21,602 bases of DNA from Gp6-AA40 sp036742665. Lineage in GTDB: Bacteria > Acidobacteriota > Vicinamibacteria > Vicinamibacterales > UBA2999. The position numbers and the translations under genes are program-made. The notes beneath the pieces are model-generated. The model saw nothing but the letters and a program-made list of their open reading frames with translations, did not search any database and was not told where the DNA came from. Positions 1 through 7,047 of this stretch are shown one piece after another; the stretch's first letter is position 1; the number at the start of each line of letters is the position of its first letter. The DNA lies in assembly GCA_036742665.1 (NCBI GenBank), contig DAINQP010000091.1, positions 1-21,602 of the forward strand, in the 5' to 3' direction.

Positions 1-1160
1 AATAGCGTCGGCGAGATCACGCCGAGGTCAAGCCCGACGTTCAGCACGATCAACTCCATCAGCCCGCGCGTGTTCATCAGCACGCCGAGGCTGGTGGCCG
101 TGCGCCACTTATGGCCGACAAGGCGTGCTGCCGACAAGGTGCCGCCGAACTTGCCGACCGTGGCCACCACGATAATCGCCGCACAGGTGACCCACCCGGT
201 CCAATTCGAGATCAAGCCGATCTCAGTGCGCATCCCCGCAAACGCGAAGAACGCCGGCAACAGCAGGATCGTCACCAGGTGTTCGATCCGATCGTCGAGT
301 GCGCGAGCGAGCGCGCTGTCGTGCGGAATGACGGCGCCCATAAGGAACGCACCAAAGATGGCGTGAATGCCGATCCACTCCGTGATCAATGCCGAGACCA
401 GGGCGGCGACGATCACCACCGCAATCACGTCACGATCGATCGGGCGACTTTCCAACCGGCGGCACCAACGCACCACGGCTGGACGAACGACCATGAACAT
501 CAGCGCGATGTATCCGACGGTCATCACCGAGGGCAGCAGTGCACTCCCCTGCCGGCTTTGCACCACACCGACGACGAACGCGAGCAGACACCACGCGGTC
601 ACGTCACCAACCGCCGCACAGGTCAACGCCAGACGTCCGAGATCGGTCCGCGTCAATCCCGTGTCGGCGAGGATGCGGGCGAGCACCGGAAACGCCGTAA
701 TCGCCATGGCGACGCCCATGAACAGCACGAAGTGCGTGACGGGCACATTCGCGGGCGCGAGTCCGGGCGCGAGCACAGCCGCCAGCGCGGCGCCAAACAA
801 GAACGGCAGAACGATGCTCGATTGGGCGATGGTCACCGTTGCACGCAGGTGACCGCGCAGAAGAGCCGTATCGAGTTCTACACCGATCAGGAACATGTAC
901 AGGGCGACGCCCAGCTGCGACAGAAGTCCGAGCGACGGAGCCACTGCCGGCGGGAGTAGAAACGCATACGCCTCCGGCGACACGGCGCCGAGCAAGGACG
1001 GTCCGAGTGCAATGCCGGCAACGACCTCGCCGATGACGGGCGGCTGGCCAATGAGGCGGAACACGCGACCCAGCACGCGGCCAGTGATGACCACTGCCGC
1101 CAATGCAAGGAGAAGATGCCAGAGCAGATCCGCGGGCTGCACGATGGCAGGATCCTTCAT
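1..1160 (-). CDS. Kef-type cation:proton antiporter (CPA2 family), partial
   Basis: Integral inner-membrane exchanger, expected to swap a monovalent cation (K+ or Na+) for protons. I translated the reverse strand from the ATG at 1160: the frame stays open to the window edge, giving about 386 residues with the C-terminus missing. Near residues 40-55 it has GQPPVIGEVVAGIALGPSLL, the strongly conserved start of CPA2 transport domains. Further on come MAITAFPVLARILAD, GIHAIFGAFLMGAVIP and MNTRGLMELIVLN, in the usual family order, between many hydrophobic helices. Whether a RCK/TrkA-N domain follows cannot be seen. The ATG at 1160 is preceded immediately by GGGAAGG, too close for an ideal ribosome site; a GTG at codon 7 is an alternative. 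It is divergent from the metallopeptidase gene, with 61 bp between them. The family is certain; the ion is not. Confidence 0.9.
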   Translation of the reverse strand, partial: MKDPAIVQPADLLWHLLLALAAVVITGRVLGRVFRLIGQPPVIGEVVAGIALGPSLLGAVSPEAYAFLLPPAVAPSLGLLSQLGVALYMFLIGVELDTALLRGHLRATVTIAQSSIVLPFLFGAALAAVLAPGLAPANVPVTHFVLFMGVAMAITAFPVLARILADTGLTRTDLGRLALTCAAVGDVTAWCLLAFVVGVVQSRQGSALLPSVMTVGYIALMFMVVRPAVVRWCRRLESRPIDRDVIAVVIVAALVSALITEWIGIHAIFGAFLMGAVIPHDSALARALDDRIEHLVTILLLPAFFAFAGMRTEIGLISNWTGWVTCAAIIVVATVGKFGGTLSAARLVGHKWRTATSLGVLMNTRGLMELIVLNVGLDLGVISPTL

Positions 1161-1221
1161 CCTTCCCGATAAGGGCAAGGAAGAGCTGTGGCTGGTCCGG
1201 ATCCTGCAAATATGCCGGGAC

Positions 1222-2052
1222 ATGAAATGGCAGGGTCGGGAAGGAAGCGCCAACATCGAGGATCGCCGCGGAATGCGCATGGGCCTGCCGCTGGGCGGCG
1301 GCATTGGCGGAATCGTCTTGCTCCTTCTCTACTCCGCCCTGACAGGTACGAACCCCATCGACATCGTCAACAGCGGGGCCCCAACTGAAGAGACCGCTCC
1401 AACCGGCGCGCCAGCCAACGATCAGCAGGCGCAGTTCATCTCGGTCGTGCTCAAGAGCACCGAGGACGTGTGGTCAAAGGTCTTCAGCGAGCGGAGTGCG
1501 GGTTACGAACCGCCGGTGCTCGTGCTCTTCAGTGACGCAACGCAATCGGCGTGCGGCCTCGGCCAGTCAGCGATGGGCCCGTTCTATTGCCCACGCGATC
1601 GGAAGGTGTATCTCGATCTCTCGTTCTTCCGGGAACTGGCCGAGCGTTTTGGCGCACCGGGAGATTTCGCACGCGCCTACGTGGTGGCACACGAGGTCGG
1701 GCATCACGTGCAGACGCTGACCGGACTGTCGGATCGCGTCGCCGCTGCTCGGGAGCAGGGAGACCGCACCGGCAGCAATCAGTTGTCAGTGCGACAGGAA
1801 CTGCAGGCCGACTGCTATGCGGGGGTGTGGGGCCATTACGCAGCGCGAGACAATCTGCTCGAGCCAGGCGACGCTGAAGACGGCCTCCGTGCGGCCGCGT
1901 CGATCGGTGACGATCGCCTGCAGCGAGAATCGCAGGGCCGCGTGGCCCCAGAGTCCTTCACGCACGGGTCGTCGGCACAGCGCGTCGAGTGGCTGAAGCG
2001 AGGGCTCGAGAGCGGTCGCCTGGAGTCCTGCGATACGTTCAACTCGAGATAG
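1222..2052 (+). CDS. Neutral zinc metallopeptidase, YpfJ-like (membrane-anchored)
   Basis: Predicted membrane-anchored zinc peptidase of the neutral zinc metallopeptidase (YpfJ/Zn_peptidase) family, 276 aa. Members begin with MKW.G...S.N.EDRRG, which is what follows the ATG at 1222, so this start was chosen over the in-frame upstream codons; GGGA lies just before it. A single hydrophobic stretch (about residues 18-35) should anchor it with the catalytic part outside the cytoplasm. Zinc ligands H157 and H161 and catalytic E158 sit in VVAHEVGHHVQTLTG; the family's second signature, RQELQADCYAGVWGHYA, follows around residues 192-207 and supplies a further acidic ligand. The chain looks complete and of normal family length. 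The substrate is unknown for the whole family. It converges on the halogenase gene, 43 bp away. Confidence 0.92.
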   Translation: MKWQGREGSANIEDRRGMRMGLPLGGGIGGIVLLLLYSALTGTNPIDIVNSGAPTEETAPTGAPANDQQAQFISVVLKSTEDVWSKVFSERSAGYEPPVLVLFSDATQSACGLGQSAMGPFYCPRDRKVYLDLSFFRELAERFGAPGDFARAYVVAHEVGHHVQTLTGLSDRVAAAREQGDRTGSNQLSVRQELQADCYAGVWGHYAARDNLLEPGDAEDGLRAAASIGDDRLQRESQGRVAPESFTHGSSAQRVEWLKRGLESGRLESCDTFNSR

Positions 2053-2076
2053 ACGGATCCACCGACGACAAGACGG

Positions 2077-2094
2077 GTCCGCATGAAGGCGGAC
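2077..2094. terminator. Hairpin between convergent genes
   Basis: GTCCGC, a 6-nt loop, then GCGGAC form a perfect 6-bp GC-rich stem in the 43-bp gap between the convergent metallopeptidase and halogenase genes. It lies one base beyond the halogenase stop codon. No T-tract follows on either side, so if it terminates transcription it is not a textbook intrinsic terminator. Confidence 0.35.
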
Positions 2095-2095
2095 A

Positions 2096-3412
2096 CTACA
2101 TTCCGCGCCTGTGACCCTCAGGAATGACGAGCATGGTGGATTTGTCGTCCGCCTGATCGGCACGCGTACCAGCATCCCAGGTTGGGATCGGCTTCTTGCC
2201 GGGCTCATAGAGTGACTCGAGCGGTCCCCAGACCTTGTCCACGCCGCCATGGAACAGATCGCCAATCAGCAAGTCAGTCAGCGTGCCGCGCAGGTGCGGA
2301 TACTGCCGCACCATGTTGCCGAAGCTGAAACCGGCGTAGTACTCGCACACGAGACGCCGCATCCGATCGACGCCCTCGTTGAACATCGGTCCCCACTTGC
2401 CGAGTTGGGTCGCTGACGTATCGCACTTCTTCAGACCCTCTGCAACGGCGTCGGCTGCAAGTTCGCCCGACTTCAGCGCGAGCAGCACGCCGGACGAGTA
2501 CAGCGGATCGAGGAAGCCAAAAGCATCGCCGACGAGCACCCATCCATCGCCGGCGACCTGCATTGAGCGGTATGAGTAATCCTTCGTGGCGAAGTATCCG
2601 GTGACGCGCTTCGCCTTCGAGACGCGCTCCTTCACACCTGGGCACATCTCGACTTCCTCGTCATACGTCTGCGCGTACGGCCCACGACCCTTGAACAAAT
2701 AGTCGAATGGCCCCACGATGCCGACGCTGACGATGTTGTCGTGCTGTGGGATATACCAGAACCACCCCTGCTTGTTGCCGTTCTGGATCACCAGCGTCGC
2801 GCCTTCGTCGCGGCCACTGTCGCGATAGGCGTCTTCCCAGTACGTCCAGATCGCGCCTTTGTTGAGAATTGGATCCCACACGCGCAGGTTGCGCCGGTTC
2901 ATGATCAGGCCGTTCTGGCCGCTGGCATCGATCACGACCTTTGCGTGCGCGTCGCGGAAGTCGCCGTCGTCGCCCTTGATGCGCACACCGGTGGCGCGAT
3001 CGCCGTCGAACAGCACATCGTGCACGCGGACGCCTTCGTGCACGTCCACGCCGTGCTCGCGCGCGTTATTCAACATCATCTGGTCGAACTCGCTGCGTAC
3101 CACCTGCCAGGTCTGCGAGCACTCGTGCGGCTTGTTGTCCCAGAAGTAGAACGGCGCGGACTCCTTACCCACTGAATTCACGAACTGCACGCTGTACTTC
3201 TTGACGAAGTGGCTCTGCTGCATCTTCGGCAGCATGTTGAGCCGCTTGAGCACCCAATATGTTTCCGGGATCAGCGATTCGCCGATGTGGAACCGCGGAA
3301 AACGCTCGCGCTCGAACAGCTGCACGCTGACGCCCTGCTGCGCGAGCAGGGTGGACACCGTCGAACCCGCCGGTCCCCCACCAATCACGATCACATCTGG
3401 ATCCGTCGCCAT
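2096..3412 (-). CDS. Flavin-dependent halogenase-family protein
   Basis: 438-aa FAD enzyme, expected in the cytoplasm; family members use FADH2, O2 and halide to halogenate an electron-rich substrate. It starts with the FAD Rossmann motif VIGGGPAGS, followed by ERERFPRFHIGESLIP. Both motifs used to separate halogenases from ordinary flavin monooxygenases are present: WxWxIP as WFWYIP (residues 217-222) and FxxPxxSxG as FLDPLYSSG (300-308). K71 or K72 lies where the catalytic lysine of this family is expected (my placement by eye). The ATG at 3412 is preferred over an in-frame TTG at 3433 because AGGTGA precedes it and the Rossmann fold then starts at once. It is the last gene of the operon, 40 bp after the ligase. 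The substrate is not evident. No flavin reductase is encoded nearby, so one would have to act in trans. A non-halogenating oxidoreductase remains possible. Confidence 0.85.
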   Translation of the reverse strand: MATDPDVIVIGGGPAGSTVSTLLAQQGVSVQLFERERFPRFHIGESLIPETYWVLKRLNMLPKMQQSHFVKKYSVQFVNSVGKESAPFYFWDNKPHECSQTWQVVRSEFDQMMLNNAREHGVDVHEGVRVHDVLFDGDRATGVRIKGDDGDFRDAHAKVVIDASGQNGLIMNRRNLRVWDPILNKGAIWTYWEDAYRDSGRDEGATLVIQNGNKQGWFWYIPQHDNIVSVGIVGPFDYLFKGRGPYAQTYDEEVEMCPGVKERVSKAKRVTGYFATKDYSYRSMQVAGDGWVLVGDAFGFLDPLYSSGVLLALKSGELAADAVAEGLKKCDTSATQLGKWGPMFNEGVDRMRRLVCEYYAGFSFGNMVRQYPHLRGTLTDLLIGDLFHGGVDKVWGPLESLYEPGKKPIPTWDAGTRADQADDKSTMLVIPEGHRRGM

Positions 3413-3420
3413 ATCACCTG

Positions 3421-3452
3421 ACCTAACCACCAACCACTAACCAGCCACCAGC
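3421..3452. repeat. Low-complexity TGGT-rich spacer inside the operon
   Basis: Read on the minus strand, nearly the whole 40-bp spacer between ligase and halogenase genes is built of TGGT/GGTT units (five TGGT copies in about 30 bases). It contains no hairpin. It may be a simple-repeat insertion, or a G/T-rich leader affecting translation of the halogenase. Confidence 0.4.
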
Positions 3453-4745
3453 TCACGCTTCTACGACAAATCGGCTCGCCTTCATCTCGAACCGTGGCAG
3501 CGTGCCGCCGGGTACGACGTTGACAGCCACCGTGAGACCGAGAGCCTCACGTAGCTGATACGCCACGCGCGAGGCAATCGCAGCTTCGTCGCCACTGTGC
3601 GGCCCCACTTCGATCTCGAGCCTGAGGGCGCGCATGGCGCCCGACGCAGACACTGTCGAACGGAACTCCACCACTTCGGCAAAGCGCCGCACGACCGTCT
3701 CGATGCCGACAGGATAGACGTTCACACCCTTGATGTTCACCATGTCATCGGCGCGGCTGAGGATGCCGCCTTCCAACCGTGCCCACGTCCGTCCGCAGGG
3801 ACACGATGCCAGTCGCCGGACCACGATGTCGCCGGTGCGGTAACGGATGACCGGGCTCGCGGTTCTGCCGAGATTGGTGACCACCAATTCACCGTGGTCG
3901 CCGTCGGCGACCGCGCGGCCGGTTGCGGGATCGAGTACTTCCGCGATGAACTGCCCTTCGTTGACGTGCAGATACCCGGGAGCCTCCCAGCACTCAAAAC
4001 TCACCGGACCAACTTCCGTGAGACCGTGATGATCGATCACGCGCGCGCCCCAATTACGCTCGATGCGCTCCCGTGTCGGCGGGATGCTGCCGCCAGGCTC
4101 GCCTGCGACGATCAGCAGACGCACGGTGCTCTCGGCCAGAGGCCGCATCGGCCGCTCGTGTTCGGCAATCTCCGCGAGGCGCAGCGCGTAGGTCGGCGTG
4201 CAGCACACGACGGTGGCACCGACCGATTCGATCAAGGCGAGCCGGATCTGGCTCGACATGCCGCCGCCGGGAATACAGTGCAGTCCCATCTGAGTACCGG
4301 CTTCGAAGCCAGCCCAGAAGCCGAGGAAGGGTCCGAACGAAAACGGAAAGAACACCCGATCGCCGGGGCCAACGCGCGCGCCGCGATAGACGGCCTTCCA
4401 GCAATCGAGCAGAAACTGCCAACTGTCGTTGGTGTCGATCCAGCGTAGCGGCCGTCCGGTGGTGGACGAGGTCTGACAGTAGCGCGTATAGCGCTCGAGT
4501 GGCTCGGTGAGCGCCGTTCCCCAAGGGGGGTTCGCCGCCTGATCGGCGTTCAACTCCGCCTTCGTCGTCAGCGGCAGTCGTTCGAGATCGCGCGGGAACT
4601 GCAGGAGATCGACGGATAAGCCGGCGTTATCGAACTTGCGCGTGTAGAACGCGTTGCGCCTGTAGATCGTCGTGACGAGTTCGCCGAGCCGTCGGCCTTG
4701 GGCCGCCATCAGCGCATCTCGATCGAGGCGTTCGGCGGTAATCAT
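3453..4745 (-). CDS. Phenylacetate-CoA ligase-like adenylate-forming enzyme
   Basis: 430-aa member of the ANL adenylating superfamily, closest in layout to phenylacetate-CoA ligase (PaaK) and the related coenzyme F390 synthetase group. It should activate a carboxylic acid with ATP and usually pass it to CoA. Visible landmarks in order: the P-loop TSSTTGRP (residues 92-99, where the usual form is SSGTTGKP), GLTE (241-244), RYRTGD, the paired cysteines of CPCGRT, KGVNVYP, and the C-terminal PRFEMKASR, whose K422 is the likely adenylation lysine. The start codon overlaps the thioesterase stop as ATGA (4 bp), indicating translational coupling. The acid cannot be read from sequence; the neighbouring halogenase suggests an aromatic or otherwise electron-rich one. 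The family is firm; phenylacetate itself is unlikely because no paa genes are present. Confidence 0.88.
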   Translation of the reverse strand: MITAERLDRDALMAAQGRRLGELVTTIYRRNAFYTRKFDNAGLSVDLLQFPRDLERLPLTTKAELNADQAANPPWGTALTEPLERYTRYCQTSSTTGRPLRWIDTNDSWQFLLDCWKAVYRGARVGPGDRVFFPFSFGPFLGFWAGFEAGTQMGLHCIPGGGMSSQIRLALIESVGATVVCCTPTYALRLAEIAEHERPMRPLAESTVRLLIVAGEPGGSIPPTRERIERNWGARVIDHHGLTEVGPVSFECWEAPGYLHVNEGQFIAEVLDPATGRAVADGDHGELVVTNLGRTASPVIRYRTGDIVVRRLASCPCGRTWARLEGGILSRADDMVNIKGVNVYPVGIETVVRRFAEVVEFRSTVSASGAMRALRLEIEVGPHSGDEAAIASRVAYQLREALGLTVAVNVVPGGTLPRFEMKASRFVVEA

Positions 4746-5185
4746 CTACGAGGCGGCACTGTAGACACCGCGAACCGGCTCGCAATCCCGGGAGGGATCG
4801 GCACGGACTTCATCGACTTGTCCGGCTGCTGTGCGACGCAGACGATCGTCGCCGATCCGGTCGCGATGGACTCACCATCGCGCGTGATCGCGCAGGTGTA
4901 CTTCATGCTCCGATTCGAGATGCTGACGATGCGCACCTGGATGTCGACCTCGTCCTCGAAGCGCAGCGGTCGGTGGTACTCGAAGCTGGCGGCCACGCGC
5001 GGAAAGCCGACGCCGGACTCACGGTGCGCGATGCTGAGCCCGATCGTCCGCCACAACCCGTGCTCAGCTTCTTCCATGTAGCGGAAGTAGTTGCTGAAGT
5101 GAACGATCCCTGCCCCGTCGCATTCATAGAAGAAGACGCGACGCCGGAGTGTGAACTCAGAGATTGGGGAATCCGGTGCGGCCAT
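4742..5185 (-). CDS. Acyl-CoA thioesterase, 4HBT/YbgC-like hotdog fold
   Basis: 147-aa single hotdog-domain protein, expected to hydrolyse acyl- or aroyl-CoA thioesters as a homo-oligomer in the cytoplasm. The catalytic-helix signature of the 4-hydroxybenzoyl-CoA thioesterase/YbgC group is present: FFYECDGAGIVHFSNYFRYM, with D23 at the usual catalytic Asp position (family form: Y.D.D..G.V.F..Y). FEYHRPLRFEDEVDIQVRI matches the conserved central strands. It starts 3 bp after the radical SAM stop codon and overlaps the ligase start by 4 bp, so it sits inside one transcript with an enzyme that probably makes CoA thioesters. That pairing suggests it releases the finished acid, or edits mis-loaded CoA. 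No clear Shine-Dalgarno precedes it, consistent with coupling to the gene before. Confidence 0.9.
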   Translation of the reverse strand: MAAPDSPISEFTLRRRVFFYECDGAGIVHFSNYFRYMEEAEHGLWRTIGLSIAHRESGVGFPRVAASFEYHRPLRFEDEVDIQVRIVSISNRSMKYTCAITRDGESIATGSATIVCVAQQPDKSMKSVPIPPGIASRFAVSTVPPRR

Positions 5186-5188
5186 CGA

Positions 5189-6520
5189 TTACGTGTAGCG
5201 AATGCCGGCGTGCTGCGGCAGGAAGAAGCGCGTCAGCAGACCGTCCACGCGCAGGAGACCATCGCGGGTCAGCGCCACCGCCTTGTCGGTGACGGTCTGC
5301 AGGTATCCCTCGGCCTTGAGCGAGTCGAGCTGATCGCGGAAGCGCTCGAGCACGTTGACGCGATACTTGTCACGGAAATAGGCCGGCGCGATCGATCCCA
5401 GCTTCAACTGCAGGATGAACTCGCGAATGAAGCGCTCTTCGTCGGTCGGCCGATACGCGCGGCTCAACGGCACCTCGCCACTGCGAACGGCCGCCGAATA
5501 TGTTTCCCATGTATCGAGGTTCTGGACGTGGACGCCGTTGATGTGGCCGAAGGATGCGACGCCGAGCCCCACCATGTCCGCGCCCTGCCACAAGCGATCG
5601 GTGTAGACGAAACGCGTCCGCTCCGGATTCTTCACCGCCGTATACGCGCTGCGCACGTGATAGCCGGCCGCCTCGAGCGCCTCGAAGGCTTCACGCACCC
5701 AGCGCCGTTTGGTCGGCCAGTCGGCGACCGGCTGCGCGAATCTACCCGTACCTTTGAGCAGGTTGCCGCTGATTGTCGTGTTATACGGCAGCTCCATCTG
5801 ATAGATGGTCACGCTGTCAGGAGACAGCTCCAGTGTGCGATCGACGCACCGCCGCCAGTTCTCGTCCGTCTCACCGAGCATGCCGGCGATCAGGTCGATG
5901 TTGATCTGCGGGAAGTCCAGCGATCGCGCAAACGCGTAAGCACGCCCGATCTCGGGCGAGCGATGCGCCCGGCCGTTCAGCTCGAGGATCTGATCGTCGA
6001 AGTTCTCGACACCAAGACTGAGGCGGGTGACGCCGATGCTGCGTATCGCAGCGAGCTTTGCCTCAGTCAGCGTGCCCGGCTCGCATTCGAACGTGACTTC
6101 TTCGGCGTCTTTCCACGGCGTCAGTGCCGACAACCGTCCAACGAGACCTTCCAGCTGCTTCGTCGAGAGAAATGACGGCGTGCCGCCGCCGAAATAGACA
6201 AAGTTCAGCGGCCGTCCGGCAAGCGCCGACTTCGCTGCACACAGTTCCCATTCACGCGCGAGCACATCCAGGTAGTCGTTGACTTCCTGAGCGTTCTTGT
6301 CGGTATAGACGCGGAAGTAGCAGAAGTGACACCGCTTCCGGCAGAACGGAATGTGCAGGTAGAGGCCGAGCGGAACTCCCGGCACCGGAGCTGTCTCGAG
6401 CGCCACCTTGCCCTGCTCGACCGCAGCCGTGGTCCAAGCGGAGAACGGCGGGTATGTGGCGACGAAGTAGCTCCCGACCTCCGTCTGCGTGTCCAGCGTG
6501 GATGACGTCCGATCGGTCAC
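5189..6520 (-). CDS. HemN/HemW-like radical SAM protein (possible class C methylase)
   Basis: 443 aa with a GTG start. The cluster motif HIPFCRKRCHFC (C60, C64, C67; CX3CX2C) binds the 4Fe-4S/SAM centre; YFGGGTPSFLS (109-119) is the HemN-type SAM-binding strand. The C-terminal third (LGVASFGHINGVHVQNLDTW onward) matches the HemN C-terminal domain. About 50 residues precede the cluster (VGSYFVATYPPFSAW), as in HemN rather than HemW, but the fourth cysteine of HemN (CX3CX2CXC) is replaced by F69. It is therefore probably not the oxygen-independent coproporphyrinogen oxidase. Known alternatives for this shape are the heme chaperone HemW and class C radical SAM methyltransferases or cyclopropanases of natural-product pathways; its place at the head of a ligase-thioesterase-halogenase operon favours the latter, by inference. 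No strong Shine-Dalgarno precedes the GTG. Confidence 0.85.
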   Translation of the reverse strand: MTDRTSSTLDTQTEVGSYFVATYPPFSAWTTAAVEQGKVALETAPVPGVPLGLYLHIPFCRKRCHFCYFRVYTDKNAQEVNDYLDVLAREWELCAAKSALAGRPLNFVYFGGGTPSFLSTKQLEGLVGRLSALTPWKDAEEVTFECEPGTLTEAKLAAIRSIGVTRLSLGVENFDDQILELNGRAHRSPEIGRAYAFARSLDFPQINIDLIAGMLGETDENWRRCVDRTLELSPDSVTIYQMELPYNTTISGNLLKGTGRFAQPVADWPTKRRWVREAFEALEAAGYHVRSAYTAVKNPERTRFVYTDRLWQGADMVGLGVASFGHINGVHVQNLDTWETYSAAVRSGEVPLSRAYRPTDEERFIREFILQLKLGSIAPAYFRDKYRVNVLERFRDQLDSLKAEGYLQTVTDKAVALTRDGLLRVDGLLTRFFLPQHAGIRYT

Positions 6521-6561
6521 GGTCCGTCCACTATATACTGCTCCCGCGCACTGAAGATTTC
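6521..6561. promoter_or_regulatory. Divergent promoter region with overlapping -10 hexamers
   Basis: Only 41 bp separate the two divergent transcription units. On the plus strand TATACT (6534-6539) and on the minus strand TATAGT (6535-6530) each match the -10 consensus at 5 of 6 positions and share two base pairs. The minus-strand box ends 9 bp before the radical SAM GTG, leaving almost no leader. I see no good -35 element for either. Confidence 0.45.
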
Positions 6562-7047
6562 ATGCAGACACTCACCGATACCCCGAGGAAGAGACGAATG
6601 GGCTGGATCATCTTTGTGGCGGGCGCCGTCCTGTCCTGGGGCGCCTACGGCGCACTTCTGCACTTGGGCCAGACGCAGCTTGGCAATCCGCTCAAGGCCC
6701 TGCTCTGCGTCGGCGCCGCCTATTTCCTGATCGGCGTCATCATCCCGGTCCTCGCGCTCGGGGCGCAGGGCAACCTGTCGAACTTCGACAGCACGGGCCT
6801 CGTGACAGCGACGATTGCCGGAGCCCTCGGCGCGGCCGGGGCGGCCTGCATCATCTGGGCATTCCGCACCGGCGGCCTGCCGGTGTATGTGATGCCGCTG
6901 GTGTTCGGCGGCGCACCACTCGTGAACGTGCTCGTCTCAATGCTCATTCATCCGCCGAAGGCCGGCATCAATCCGCTGATGTACGCGGGATTCGCGCTCG
7001 TGTCGATCGGCGCGGGCATGGTGCTGTACTTCCGGCCCGCCGCGTGA
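6562..7047 (+). CDS. Small multi-helix membrane protein, EamA/DMT-like half
   Basis: 161-aa integral membrane protein with about five hydrophobic helices (roughly residues 13-35, 44-68, 79-100, 106-126 and 138-157). The glycine- and alanine-rich helices and the length recall one half of an EamA/DMT-type transporter, which would have to dimerise; I do not recognise a defined family signature. Two starts are possible: ATG at 6562 (weak GAAG upstream) and ATG at 6598, which follows a better GAGGAAG. The longer form adds the basic segment TDTPRKRRMG. Its stop overlaps the next gene as GTGA, so it is translationally coupled to the flavoprotein. The place in the cluster suggests export or membrane retention of a product or substrate; that is inference. 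Confidence 0.7.
   Translation: MQTLTDTPRKRRMGWIIFVAGAVLSWGAYGALLHLGQTQLGNPLKALLCVGAAYFLIGVIIPVLALGAQGNLSNFDSTGLVTATIAGALGAAGAACIIWAFRTGGLPVYVMPLVFGGAPLVNVLVSMLIHPPKAGINPLMYAGFALVSIGAGMVLYFRPAA

Noticed and set aside
1..959. Plus-strand frames at 70-366, 111-959 and 367-852
   Set aside because: They lie opposite the Kef-type antiporter, whose conserved motifs are all on the minus strand.
4973..6175. A 400-codon open frame on the plus strand opposite the radical SAM and thioesterase genes
   Set aside because: It is antisense to two genes with clear motifs, its composition is Arg/His/Ala-rich, and it shows no domain; it is a shadow of GC-rich coding sequence.
5189..6520. Annotating the radical SAM gene as hemN (oxygen-independent coproporphyrinogen oxidase)
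   Set aside because: The HemN cluster motif needs CX3CX2CXC; here the fourth cysteine is Phe69, and the operon partners are not heme-synthesis genes.
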